Shown here: positions 1 through 8,485 of the stretch, one piece after another
Layout: the number at the start of each line of letters is the position of its first letter
How positions within the stretch are numbered: the first letter of the stretch is position 1
Assembly (NCBI GenBank): GCA_023393375.1
Contig: JAEWLI010000060.1
Span: 1-16,832 of the forward strand
Source: Bacteroidota bacterium
GTDB taxonomy: Bacteria > Bacteroidota > Bacteroidia > Cytophagales > Cyclobacteriaceae
Direction of reading: 5' to 3'
Length of the DNA stretch: 16,832 nucleotides
Translations under genes and position numbers: made by a program
The notes under the pieces: model-generated
The model's input: only the letters and a program-made list of their open reading frames with translations
What the model was told of the DNA's origin: nothing
Databases searched by the model: none

Positions 1-330
1 CTTTATCCAACATTGTAAATCATCTTTAAATATCAGGGCATCCAACTGATAGATAAATATGTATTTGTAGTCACTAAACCTTTGGTAGAAGTGCTCTGAT
101 AATAATAATTGGTTATAACCTTTAATACCCTCAAAAAAATATGGTTCAAAGTATTCCACCCGCACCTTATGGTTTATTTCATAACTGTGTAGATCAAGTC
201 CATTGGGGGATATAATAATATAATCATACTGAGGGAGCATTTTTAGACATAATTTAAAGGAAAATATTTCCATTGATGAAGGCTGGGACTTATAAATGGG
301 TATTGCTATTGCTACTTCCTTCTTTACCAT
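1..330 (-). CDS. DUF5672 family protein, N-terminal part (runs off the left edge)
   Basis: The reverse strand is open from an ATG at 330 to base 1, giving 110 residues with no stop. An in-frame TGA lies just upstream (334-336), so the start is well bounded. The protein begins MVKKEVAIAIPIYKS and has YKYIFIYQLDALIF at about residues 88-101. This is the pattern I associate with DUF5672, a family with a glycosyltransferase-like fold found in sugar-polymer loci; the Asp of the YQLDAL stretch is its most conserved part. The C-terminal half lies outside the window, so the active site cannot be judged. It is divergent from the methyltransferase-like gene at 485 and probably belongs to the same glycan locus. 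The family call comes from motif memory; the exact substrate is unknown. Confidence 0.75.
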   Translation of the reverse strand, partial: MVKKEVAIAIPIYKSQPSSMEIFSFKLCLKMLPQYDYIIISPNGLDLHSYEINHKVRVEYFEPYFFEGIKGYNQLLLSEHFYQRFSDYKYIFIYQLDALIFKDDLQCWIK

Positions 331-453
331 TTCTCAAATGCTTGCTAAACTATTTCAAAAGTAAGGAAATCCTCAAATAAATTTTAAAATTCATGCCTTC
401 CATTTTATAGAACCCCGAACAGGATAAACTTCCAATTTTAGCCATGAAATTGG

Positions 454-461
454 TACATTTG
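454..461 (+). promoter_or_regulatory. Possible -7 element for the methyltransferase/GT pair
   Basis: TACATTTG matches the Bacteroidota -7 consensus TAnnTTTG and lies 23 nt before the ATG at 485. No TTG is present at the expected -33 position, so this is a half match only. It lies in the 154-bp gap between two divergent genes. Confidence 0.3.
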
Positions 462-484
462 TTAATTGAAATAGTCAGATCAAT

Positions 485-1129
485 ATGAAGAAATTCAAAA
501 AACAAGTTTGGAGGATTCTAAATCTCATGAAATTGGGAGGCCCGTTACAGTTGGTTTTATTGAGTGGGCTAAAAGATATGGGATGGTTTACCTCATTCTA
601 TGAAAAAAAATCCATAGATCAACATGGAAAACCCATACCCTGGTTTACTTATCCATTTTTTATGTTCCTCAAATCCCGCATTAGTTCCAATATAAGGATA
701 TTGGAATATGGCTGTGGTAGTTCAACATTGTGGTTCTCGGATAAAGTAAGGGAAATCGTTTCAATTGAACATGATAAGAGCTGGTTTAGTGCGGTAGGAC
801 AAAATTTGCCTTCAAATGCAAAATTAATTCTCAAAGATAATCATCCGGAAGCTTATGCATTGTTGGGAAATACAGATTATGGTCAGTTTGAACTGATCAT
901 CGTGGATGGTTTATTTAGAAATGAATGTCTGATAAATAGTCTCAACTTATTAACAGTTGATGGGGTAGTTATTTTGGACAATTCAGAAAGGGAAGAATAT
1001 GTAGAAGGTGTGAATTTTCTGATTGGTCAAGGATTCAGGAAAATTGATTTTTGGGGTATGATCCCAGTGGTTTCCAACCTCTCCTGTACCAGTGTTTTCT
1101 ACAGGTCATCTAATTGGATGAAAATATAA
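485..1129 (+). CDS. Class I SAM-methyltransferase-like protein
   Basis: The 214-residue protein has a Rossmann-type pattern. The glycine-rich motif I is EYGCGSS at residues 74-80. The end of strand 2 is VSIEHD (92-97), whose acidic residue would bind the ribose of SAM. Motif IV is IIVDG (138-142), and a later strand is VVILDNSER (161-169). Residues 1-65 form a basic and partly hydrophobic lead-in with no clear signal peptide. The arrangement resembles small FkbM-like or uncharacterised methyltransferases found in polysaccharide clusters. The ATG at 485 is chosen because a -7-like element lies just upstream; there is no Shine-Dalgarno sequence. The stop is 10 nt before the GT2-like gene, so the two are probably co-transcribed. 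The acceptor is unknown, and a role in methylating a sugar or lipid-linked glycan is inferred from context only. Confidence 0.7.
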   Translation: MKKFKKQVWRILNLMKLGGPLQLVLLSGLKDMGWFTSFYEKKSIDQHGKPIPWFTYPFFMFLKSRISSNIRILEYGCGSSTLWFSDKVREIVSIEHDKSWFSAVGQNLPSNAKLILKDNHPEAYALLGNTDYGQFELIIVDGLFRNECLINSLNLLTVDGVVILDNSEREEYVEGVNFLIGQGFRKIDFWGMIPVVSNLSCTSVFYRSSNWMKI

Positions 1130-1139
1130 AACGGTAAGT

Positions 1140-2030
1140 ATGAATGCACCTATTGCCATTTTTTGTTATAACCGGCCTGTTCATTTAGAGCATACTCTTC
1201 AATCACTTTTAAAATGCGCTGAAGCGAAACAAAATCCTGTTTATTTTTTTTGTGATGGCCCAAAAGACTATTTGGATGCTAAAAAAACAGCAGCTGTAAA
1301 TGAAGTTGTACATCGTTATGCTCATCATTTCAACAGCCAAATCCATTTGCAAAAAAGTAACCAAGGCCTGGCAACATCTATTATCAATGGGGTCACTGCT
1401 GTGTTATCCAATCATGATAATATAATAGTATTAGAGGATGATATAGAAGTAAGCAAGGATTTTTTGTTATTTATGAATGTTGCCCTTTCTGAACATCAAA
1501 ATCAACCTAATGTTTGTTCGTGCTCCGGATACCTTATGCCCATAGACACTTCTAACATACAAAGCTCTACCCTTTTGTTGCCCAGGGCATCATCGTGGGG
1601 ATGGTCGACCTGGAAAGATAGGTGGCTGTCTGTTGATTGGGATGAAGCTGTAAAAGATGACTTCCTTGTCGATAAAAGCCTTCAACAAGAATTTGGTAAA
1701 TGGGGAGGTGAGGACCTGATACCAATGATGAAAAAACAATTGATCGGGAAAATTGATTCATGGCTGGTAAGATGGGCCTATCATCATTTTAAAACCCGCT
1801 CATATTGCTTGTTTCCCAAAGAAAGTCTGGCTGTCAACCGGGGAAATGACGGTACCGGTACTCATTCTCCCAAGAGCACCATTTACCAACCTAAAAAGAT
1901 GGGCACCATTGAAAATTCGGAATTGTTGCAAGAACCGCCTACGATCGATGAAATGACGATAAAATCTTTGCACCGTTTCCTGAGGCCTTCCGTTATTCGC
2001 AAAGTGATCAATTTTTTCACTTTGCCTTAA
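1140..2030 (+). CDS. GT2-like (GT-A fold) glycosyltransferase
   Basis: The protein has 296 residues and is cytoplasmic, with no signal or membrane segment. It opens with APIAIFCYNRPVHLEHTLQSLL, the nucleotide-binding first strand typical of family 2-like GT-A enzymes. VYFFCDGPKD (34-43) follows. The metal-binding acidic motif is in IIVLEDDIEVS (95-105). The stretch RASSWGWSTWKDRW (149-162) is characteristic of a subgroup often annotated as glycosyltransferase or GNT-I-like in Bacteroidota and Cyanobacteria glycan loci. It would transfer a sugar from a nucleotide donor to a lipid-linked or protein-linked glycan. It follows the methyltransferase-like gene by 10 nt and converges with the flippase gene, leaving only 9 nt between stops. 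Family assignment is firm; donor and acceptor cannot be told. Confidence 0.82.
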   Translation: MNAPIAIFCYNRPVHLEHTLQSLLKCAEAKQNPVYFFCDGPKDYLDAKKTAAVNEVVHRYAHHFNSQIHLQKSNQGLATSIINGVTAVLSNHDNIIVLEDDIEVSKDFLLFMNVALSEHQNQPNVCSCSGYLMPIDTSNIQSSTLLLPRASSWGWSTWKDRWLSVDWDEAVKDDFLVDKSLQQEFGKWGGEDLIPMMKKQLIGKIDSWLVRWAYHHFKTRSYCLFPKESLAVNRGNDGTGTHSPKSTIYQPKKMGTIENSELLQEPPTIDEMTIKSLHRFLRPSVIRKVINFFTLP

Positions 2031-2039
2031 CATCATCAC

Positions 2040-3503
2040 TTACTTTTTTAAATATTTGTCCACCAGGGCATTCATTTCCTCAGATACGTGTAATATATAA
2101 AGCAAACCTGGATAAAAAATCCCTATCATGAATGATTTTAATATGGTATTAATCCATATATTTTCAAAATGAAAAAATGAAACGGTCAACCATATGAGGG
2201 TAAATATTATGAAGGATTTCAGATAATCTATTGAAAATGGTGATAATTTAAAAGTAAAAAAAATATACAGAAATTTTCCGGCATTCAAGAAGATCACTAC
2301 TGCCAATGTAGCCAATGCAGCACCTTCAATTCCCATAATCGGGATCAACCAAAGATTGCCTAATATCATGGGTATGATCATAAGTATGGCTAAAAGTAAG
2401 TTAACCTTAAATTTTTCGGAATAAGCGATGATTTCAGCATTTAAACCTGTACCCAAATCAACCAGCCTGGCCAAACCAATAAAAAGGATTATATACAACC
2501 CTGCCTGATATTCCTCAGAATTAGGCATTATAAAAAAAATAAAATCAGTGTTCATCCATATTCCTAAAAATAGAATTGATCCAAGGATAAAAAGGTTGAG
2601 AGCAGACTTTTTATAAATGCCATTTAACGTAATTCTGTCATTTTGTTTCCATGCAGTGGAAATAATAGGCGCACTAATCTGCATAATTATCCTGCGGGGC
2701 AATTCGATTATGGTTGCGATAAAGAAAGGAATTTTAAAGATCCCAAATTCTGTAACACCCAGCATAGCAGTGATCATAAAAGTATCTATTTTACTATACA
2801 GCAATGTAGATAACAATCCCATAAATGTAAAAAAAGTGAATATCCTAAACTCCTTAAAGAGCGATTTATCAAAAGAAAATAATGGTTTTTTAAGTTTAAA
2901 AAGTCCTTGGCGAAAAATATACCATAAAGTTATTCCACTAATCACACCATAGGCTATTATGGGTGAAATGAAAAATACTTCTTGAGATATAAAATTTAAA
3001 AAATAAAAGATCACCGCTATGGCAATAATGATCCGTAATACAATTTCTTTATTGATATTTGTGATGTCTGACCTTAACCCTCCCAATAAAACCGATTCAG
3101 ATAAATACCAAACTACCAACACAAGTGCAAGAATATAAATCAGCAATCCGAAATCATTTATTGCACCAGTAAAAAATACATCCTGGAAATAATCATTGAA
3201 TATCCAATAGATCAGTGTGAAAAAACCTGTTATGGGAATCAGTAAAGAAAAGACAATATTGAACAATCCTCCCATTCCAGAAGAATGATTATATCTTGGA
3301 AAGTATTTAAGAATTGCACCATTCAGACCGAATAGAAAAAATGAAGAGAAAAAGAATGCTGCTTCCTGCAAAAAATTGAAAATACCAACTTCCTCAGGGG
3401 TTAAATATTTTGGATAAAGATATAGAATATTAAACGTTCCAATAGCTACTCCGATATATGAAATAACTGACACCTGTAAGCCCCGTTTAACAATGATTCC
3501 CAT
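2040..3503 (-). CDS. Wzx-type polysaccharide flippase (MOP/PST superfamily)
   Basis: This hydrophobic protein of about 487 residues has roughly a dozen membrane segments spread over its whole length. Its N-terminus (GLQVSVISYIGVAIGTFNILYLYPKYL) is typical of oligosaccharide flippases that move undecaprenyl-linked repeat units across the inner membrane. Length matches the family (400-500). The reading frame could be extended to a TTG at 3524. I prefer the ATG at 3503, because the TTG lies inside TATATTTG, a match to the -7 promoter element, which would place transcription start downstream of it. Wzx sequences diverge widely, so the substrate cannot be read. It is divergent from the HxRRxD glycosyltransferase and convergent with the GT2-like gene, consistent with a Wzx/Wzy-type glycan locus. 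No Wzy polymerase is seen in the window. Confidence 0.85.
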   Translation of the reverse strand: MGIIVKRGLQVSVISYIGVAIGTFNILYLYPKYLTPEEVGIFNFLQEAAFFFSSFFLFGLNGAILKYFPRYNHSSGMGGLFNIVFSLLIPITGFFTLIYWIFNDYFQDVFFTGAINDFGLLIYILALVLVVWYLSESVLLGGLRSDITNINKEIVLRIIIAIAVIFYFLNFISQEVFFISPIIAYGVISGITLWYIFRQGLFKLKKPLFSFDKSLFKEFRIFTFFTFMGLLSTLLYSKIDTFMITAMLGVTEFGIFKIPFFIATIIELPRRIIMQISAPIISTAWKQNDRITLNGIYKKSALNLFILGSILFLGIWMNTDFIFFIMPNSEEYQAGLYIILFIGLARLVDLGTGLNAEIIAYSEKFKVNLLLAILMIIPMILGNLWLIPIMGIEGAALATLAVVIFLNAGKFLYIFFTFKLSPFSIDYLKSFIIFTLIWLTVSFFHFENIWINTILKSFMIGIFYPGLLYILHVSEEMNALVDKYLKK

Positions 3504-3521
3504 TAAAAATGTTTTATTCTC

Positions 3522-3529
3522 CAAATATA
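3522..3529 (-). promoter_or_regulatory. Candidate -7 element of the flippase gene
   Basis: On the minus strand this reads TATATTTG, a full match to TAnnTTTG. The first ATG in frame (3503) is 18 nt downstream. A TTG is present upstream but with a 16-nt spacer rather than about 19, so the -33 part is weak. The overlapping plus-strand TATATTTA (3526-3533) could serve the divergent gene, with one mismatch. Confidence 0.35.
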
Positions 3530-3571
3530 TTTATTTTAGTGCCAGCAAAAAAGGTAATATTACAGGCAGGT

Positions 3572-4441
3572 ATGGTGAAGATTTATTTAAAGCCCTTTGG
3601 CGGTTTAGCTAACAGAATTTTATCATTGGCATCAGGAATGAAATTGTCAAAAGATTTAAATAAGAAACTCATCATAAAATGGGATAAACACAAAGAATTA
3701 TTTGCCGGATTTAATGATCTTTTTGAAATGTCGGAGCTGGAAGTCCATGAAAATGATTTATACCATTTGCCTGCCATTAAAAGAAGTATTTCTATATTCC
3801 CCATTCAGAAAAACTGTATCTACAATATTTGGTCTATCTGTGGCATTTTACCCTATCAAGACGCTTTTTTTAGGGACTTTTTTATCAATAAAGATTTTGA
3901 TCAGGATTCAGGCTTACATGCTTATTATGAAAAAACAAGACAAAAATTTCAGGAATATTTAATTAATCATCCTGTACATCAAAATATCTACATAGCAGCT
4001 TGTCAACAGTTTTGGGACGTTTCAAAAACTATTCACCTGATCAAAGCACAAAATGATATTTTAGTGGAGGTTGACAAGATCTATCAATCCACATCACCTA
4101 TGATTGGGTTGCACATCAGACGAGGGGATCATCAATTGTCAATTCAAAATAGTCCTTTAGAACGCTTCTGTGAGACTATTGAAAATGAGTTAAAGAAAAA
4201 CCCAGATACCATTTTTTATCTAGCCACGGATTCTGTTGAGGTAGAAAAAAAGTTAATTGCCAAATATAATATAGTGGTTCACCAAAAGGATTTTAGCCGA
4301 AAAAAAACAAAGGGTGTGAAGGATGCTTATATCGATTTGCTTGCCCTCTCGAAAACTCAAAAAATATATGGTTCATATTGGAGTACCTTCTCTTACCTGG
4401 CTTCTGAAATTGGCAATACACCACTAGAAATAGTGATTTAA
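3572..4441 (+). CDS. Fucosyltransferase-like GT-B glycosyltransferase (HxRRxD motif)
   Basis: The protein is 289 residues from the ATG at 3572. A longer frame from 3509 would overlap the flippase start, and the family-like sequence begins only at MVKIYLKPFGG. The GGLANR motif (10-15) is the N-terminal nucleotide-fold loop, and IGLHIRRGDH (178-187) carries the HxRRxD signature known from alpha-1,2-, alpha-1,6- and O-fucosyltransferases (GT11, GT23 and relatives). The C-terminal part (FYLATDS, then YGSYWSTFSYLASEIG) fits the GDP-sugar binding half. In these families the second Arg binds GDP-fucose. There is no signal peptide, so it should act at the cytoplasmic face. It is convergent with the YfhO-like gene, 45 bp away. 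Fucose as donor is likely but not proven; other GDP-sugars are possible. Confidence 0.75.
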   Translation: MVKIYLKPFGGLANRILSLASGMKLSKDLNKKLIIKWDKHKELFAGFNDLFEMSELEVHENDLYHLPAIKRSISIFPIQKNCIYNIWSICGILPYQDAFFRDFFINKDFDQDSGLHAYYEKTRQKFQEYLINHPVHQNIYIAACQQFWDVSKTIHLIKAQNDILVEVDKIYQSTSPMIGLHIRRGDHQLSIQNSPLERFCETIENELKKNPDTIFYLATDSVEVEKKLIAKYNIVVHQKDFSRKKTKGVKDAYIDLLALSKTQKIYGSYWSTFSYLASEIGNTPLEIVI

Positions 4442-4486
4442 TCCGGAAATAAGCGTTCTAAATCCAGATCCTGCCAATAAATCATG

Positions 4487-6931
4487 CTAATGTATTTGAT
4501 AATCCGGTTTATCTTTTACCATTTCAGGCTTTTTAATACTCACAATCAAAATACCTATCAGCAACACAACAATGGCAATTGACCCTGCCAATGAAATTTT
4601 TTCACCCACATAATAAGACTTTGGTCTGAACTGGAAAACTATCTCATTCTCCCCAGCCGGAACAATTAAACCTCTTAAAATATAATTTGCCCTAAAATAC
4701 ACCTGAGGTTTTCCGTTTACAAAAACTTCCCAACCTGCCGGATAATAAATCTCTGAAAAGACTGCCAATCCGGATTGTTTATTATTACTATGATATACCA
4801 TTTTTTCAGGGTGATAAGAAGTTAATTTTATATTCCCTTCATTAAAAGAAACTTCGGGTGCTGATTCAACTGTAGGGCGGAATTCTTCATTTATAACTAC
4901 CTGATTTTGAGGATTTATATCATTCAATGCATCTAACTCCTCAACATTATTTTCCACCCACTTGATTTCATTTACAAACCAGGCATTTCCAAGTGCCTGA
5001 TTGTTCATTCTTACTCGTAACCTGCCCTCCTGGTCTGTTACAATAATGTACTTGGTATTCAACATATTCAGCACATTGGGATTGCTTCTACTCAAATGGG
5101 CCTCAATCAGTTCCTGGTATCTCGATAGTTTAATAGCACTATATCCACCAATTGACTTATGAAAATATGAAGTTATGCCATCATTAAATGGATTTCGGGT
5201 AGTGTTGAAAACCCGAAAATGTTCGGTACTGTCCTGCATGATCAACTGGTCAACAGGCGAGGCTACAAAAATATTTTTTGTTAATTTTTCAGGATCTTCA
5301 AAATCCTGGTTATTCAAATATCGTTTGTCTAAAACCCACAGGTCAAAAACAATCAGTAAACCAATTATAGGAAGAGCAACGCTTAAATTTATTTTATTTT
5401 TGAAATAAAACCATAACAATCCCGCAGCAACAAGAATCAGGAAAAAGCTTCTCCATGAAGAACTTGTGAGCATCGACATTCTATCCTCCTTCAATGAAGC
5501 TATGATCCATTCCGGTAATTGGGCATCATTGACACCTGTAAAATCAAAGAAATATCGACCTAAGAGTGCAAATACGAGGCATAAGCCACCTGTAATGGAA
5601 AAAGAATACACCAATCCTTCGGAATACCTTGTCTTAACTTTATCAAAATTGCTCATGGCCTGAAATAAAGCTATGATGGCAAACAACGGGAAGAGCATTT
5701 GCGCGATGCTAAAAACCATTGTCACGGTTCTAAACTTGTTGTACAAGGGTATATAATAAAAGAAAATGTTGGTAAACCACTCCAGGTTGGAACCCCAAGA
5801 CAGCATAAATGATAATACGACAGCAGCTAATATCCACCATTTTAGATAACCCCTGATCACCCAAAAGCCGAAAACAAAAAGAAAACAAATTATCGCCCCG
5901 AAATAAATAGGACCTGCTGTAAAAGGTTGTGCCCCCCAATATACAGGCAAACTTTGCACTGCCTGCTTGGCCTGATAGTCAGAATAGCCATTTCTGACCA
6001 ATAACTGGTAAACACTTGATGATTCATCCAAAGATTCATGACTTGATCCCCCGTATATTCCTGGGATTATGGTAGTAAGACTTTCGAGTTTACCACTGCT
6101 CCAGGCAAGCGCATAATCTTTTTCCAGGCCACTTCCCCGCTCCTCTTGTTGATTTTCAAGATTGGAGCCACCACGTGGTGTAAATTGTGCATATTCAGCT
6201 AAGGTCCACAACCGGCTGGTGTTGGGCATTACAGCTAAAAACCCACAACCGATTAGTATCAGAATAGCTTTACCAAAGGTGTTCCAGGTTTTTTCTTTAT
6301 AGGTTCCGATCAACTCAGCAACTCCCATTATAATGATAATCAGAAGCGTATAATAAGAAATTTGAATATGTGCGTAATTGATTTGTAGACCTATCGAGAA
6401 AATCGCCATAGCTGATCCTGGCAAATAACGTTGTCTGAAAATCAACCAGACACCTGTAATGGCTGTCGGCATCAAGGCCATGGCCAATACCTTATTAATA
6501 TGGCCAGCTTCCAGGCTAAGGATGTTAAAGGAGGTAAATACAAATGCCAATGCACCAATCAGAGCAAACCATCTGTTGACTTTAAAAGCAAGCAGTGAAA
6601 GATACATGCTGAAGAAAGCCATAAGACTGATCATGATCAAAGAAGGTATTAAACTATTGAAAAACCGGTGAATATGGATAAAGATATTTCCGGCATTCCT
6701 ACCCATCCAAACCGGCATTCCGCTAAACTGGGATTGACCCCACAGCAACCAGTCGCCCTGCTCACGATAATCGAGAATTTCTTCACCAGTGCCCCTTAGT
6801 TGTACATGATCTCCCTGTAGGATTTGTTTGCCTCCCCATTCAGGTGAAAAGTAAATACTGATTAGAACTATACCGATTAGTACGGGTAAAAGTGAGATAC
6901 CCCAGGTTTTAAAATTTGGAGATTTTGCCAT
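4487..6931 (-). CDS. YfhO family polytopic membrane protein (GT-C-like)
   Basis: This protein of 814 residues begins with a membrane segment (about 13-28). A short extracytoplasmic loop follows, containing QILQGDHVQLRGTGEE (36-51). Many further membrane helices run to about residue 545, then comes a soluble C-terminal domain (about 560-770), and a final helix lies near residues 780-797. Length and layout match YfhO (Pfam YfhO family), members of which in Firmicutes add sugars to teichoic acids on the outer face. In Bacteroidota the substrate is unknown. Acidic residues of the first loop, such as D41, are where GT-C enzymes usually hold the catalytic base, which is inference here. It lies downstream of ald on the same strand (99-nt gap) but has its own candidate promoter and operator, and may decorate the glycan made by the neighbouring locus. 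Confidence 0.82.
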   Translation of the reverse strand: MAKSPNFKTWGISLLPVLIGIVLISIYFSPEWGGKQILQGDHVQLRGTGEEILDYREQGDWLLWGQSQFSGMPVWMGRNAGNIFIHIHRFFNSLIPSLIMISLMAFFSMYLSLLAFKVNRWFALIGALAFVFTSFNILSLEAGHINKVLAMALMPTAITGVWLIFRQRYLPGSAMAIFSIGLQINYAHIQISYYTLLIIIIMGVAELIGTYKEKTWNTFGKAILILIGCGFLAVMPNTSRLWTLAEYAQFTPRGGSNLENQQEERGSGLEKDYALAWSSGKLESLTTIIPGIYGGSSHESLDESSSVYQLLVRNGYSDYQAKQAVQSLPVYWGAQPFTAGPIYFGAIICFLFVFGFWVIRGYLKWWILAAVVLSFMLSWGSNLEWFTNIFFYYIPLYNKFRTVTMVFSIAQMLFPLFAIIALFQAMSNFDKVKTRYSEGLVYSFSITGGLCLVFALLGRYFFDFTGVNDAQLPEWIIASLKEDRMSMLTSSSWRSFFLILVAAGLLWFYFKNKINLSVALPIIGLLIVFDLWVLDKRYLNNQDFEDPEKLTKNIFVASPVDQLIMQDSTEHFRVFNTTRNPFNDGITSYFHKSIGGYSAIKLSRYQELIEAHLSRSNPNVLNMLNTKYIIVTDQEGRLRVRMNNQALGNAWFVNEIKWVENNVEELDALNDINPQNQVVINEEFRPTVESAPEVSFNEGNIKLTSYHPEKMVYHSNNKQSGLAVFSEIYYPAGWEVFVNGKPQVYFRANYILRGLIVPAGENEIVFQFRPKSYYVGEKISLAGSIAIVVLLIGILIVSIKKPEMVKDKPDYQIH

Positions 6932-6933
6932 TC

Positions 6934-6958
6934 TTGTCGTATTTATTCGACAAAAGTA
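6934..6958 (-). promoter_or_regulatory. Candidate promoter and operator of the YfhO-like gene
   Basis: On the minus strand, TACTTTTG (6958-6951) fully matches the TAnnTTTG -7 element. A perfect inverted repeat TTGTCG-N8-CGACAA (arms 6934-6939 and 6948-6953) overlaps its downstream end and the expected transcription start, and stops 3 nt before the start codon. A repressor-binding site is a natural reading. No TTG is at the expected -33 distance. Confidence 0.4.
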
Positions 6959-7030
6959 TCAAAAAAAATGAAAAGGCCTGATTTATGCAATGAAAACTCA
7001 TCAATCCCATTCAGACGAGAGCATAGATAT

Positions 7031-8146
7031 TTACTTCAATACCTCATCAACGTTATAATATTCAAGTCCAAAAGCTTCTGCTACCGCCTTATATACCACA
7101 TTTCCATTTACGATATTTAAGCCAAGTTTTAGCTCCCTGTTTTCCTGACACGCTTTTTGCCAACCTTTGCCGGCAAGTTGCAAGGTGTAAGGCAATGTGG
7201 CATTGGTAAGTGCCAGTGTTGAGGTATATGGTACTGCTCCAGGCATGTTGGTTACACAATAATGAATGACATCATCTATCATAAAAATTGGGTTTTCATG
7301 GGTGGTTGGTTTACAGGTTTCGATACAACCACCCTGATCCACAGCGACATCAACTATCACAGTTCCTTTCTGCATAGCCTTCAACATGTCCCTGGTAATC
7401 AGTGAAGGGGCTTTGGCTCCCGGTATCAATACAGCTCCGATTATCAAATCATGATTGGGTATTAATTTTCTTATGTTGTGCTCATTCGACATAAAAGTGC
7501 GTACATTGGCGGGCATGATATCTGACAAATAGCGAAGTCTTTCAAGGTTGATATCCATAATCGTCACATCCGCTCCAAGACCAGCCGCCATTTTAGCTGC
7601 TTCGGCACCAACAATACCCCCACCTAAAATTAAAACTTTGGCAGGAAGCACACCTGGTACGCCACCCAATAATATTCCCCTACCCTTCATAGGTTTCTCC
7701 AGATATTTAGCACCTTGTTGTACTGACATTCTGCCTGCTACTTCTGACATAGGAATCAACAAAGGTAAACTCCTGTCTGATCTTTCTACCGTTTCGTATG
7801 CCAGACAAACTGCACCACTTTTTATCATTGCCTGTGTTAAAGCCTCGGATGAAGCAAAATGAAAGAAAGTAAAAATCAATTGCCCTTCTTTCACTAAACC
7901 ATATTCCTGCTCGATAGGCTCCTTCACTTTAATAATCATTTCCCCAGAGGCATAGGCGGTTTCAATATCCGGTACTATCGTTGCACCGACATCAATGTAT
8001 TTCTCATCGTCAAAACCACTTCCTTCTCCAGCAGTGGATTGAACAAATACTTGATGACCAGCTTTAATTAACTCTTTAACCCCACCTGGTGTAACTGCCA
8101 CCCTGTTTTCGTTATTTTTTATTTCTTTCGGTATTGAAATCAACAT
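7031..8146 (-). CDS. ald: Alanine dehydrogenase
   Basis: The enzyme converts L-alanine reversibly to pyruvate and ammonium with NAD+. The 371-residue length is exactly that of the family. The catalytic residues known from crystal structures are all at canonical numbers: R15, K75, H96 and D270. The NAD-binding Rossmann motif is LGGGIVGAEAA (174-184), and D198 at the end of the second strand would bind the adenosine ribose. The ending MPGAVPYTSTLALTNATLPY is also highly typical. It is cytoplasmic and usually hexameric. The ATG start gives MLISIPKEIKNNENR, the usual family beginning. It is upstream of the YfhO-like gene on the same strand but not obviously linked to it in function. A short dyad lies 45-59 nt upstream and could be regulatory. 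Confidence 0.96.
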   Translation of the reverse strand: MLISIPKEIKNNENRVAVTPGGVKELIKAGHQVFVQSTAGEGSGFDDEKYIDVGATIVPDIETAYASGEMIIKVKEPIEQEYGLVKEGQLIFTFFHFASSEALTQAMIKSGAVCLAYETVERSDRSLPLLIPMSEVAGRMSVQQGAKYLEKPMKGRGILLGGVPGVLPAKVLILGGGIVGAEAAKMAAGLGADVTIMDINLERLRYLSDIMPANVRTFMSNEHNIRKLIPNHDLIIGAVLIPGAKAPSLITRDMLKAMQKGTVIVDVAVDQGGCIETCKPTTHENPIFMIDDVIHYCVTNMPGAVPYTSTLALTNATLPYTLQLAGKGWQKACQENRELKLGLNIVNGNVVYKAVAEAFGLEYYNVDEVLK

Positions 8147-8485
8147 AAAACCCGTATTTAGAATTTACTTCTGTAAAAATATAAAAAATGAACAATATAA
8201 TTGTTTAAGGAAATATATTTTTACGATATCCAAATTTAATTTTAAGCATTAAGCAGAAAGCACAACTCTTGAACAATTACAAGGCCACAAAACCACGAAA
8301 CAAAGTGGACAGCGTAAGTGTAAACAAAAGACAATCCTCAGGTTATAAAAGTTAAGAAAAGTAGCAATTATTTGGATTATTAATTGCACTATTTCACAAA
8401 TTTTTCTATACAAAAAACAACTTTTCTTCCCACCAGTAGTTTCTGTTAATAATAATTTAATTATTTTAATTAAATGATGAACTAA
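8147..8485. other. Divergent intergenic region between ald and the MBOAT gene
   Basis: The 339 bp contain no convincing gene or RNA. A dyad AACAAT-ATA-ATTGTT lies at 8191-8205, just upstream of ald, and a longer AT-only dyad at 8455-8475, just upstream of the MBOAT gene. A -7-like TAAATTTG on the minus strand (8238-8231) lacks a -33 partner and is about 85 nt from ald. Confidence 0.6.
8455..8475. promoter_or_regulatory. Perfect 9+3+9 AT dyad before the MBOAT gene
   Basis: ATTTAATTA, then TTT, then TAATTAAAT form a perfect inverted repeat that ends 10 nt before the MBOAT start codon. It may be an operator. Because it is made only of A and T in an AT-rich gap, chance or a melting or leader structure is also possible. 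Confidence 0.3.
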
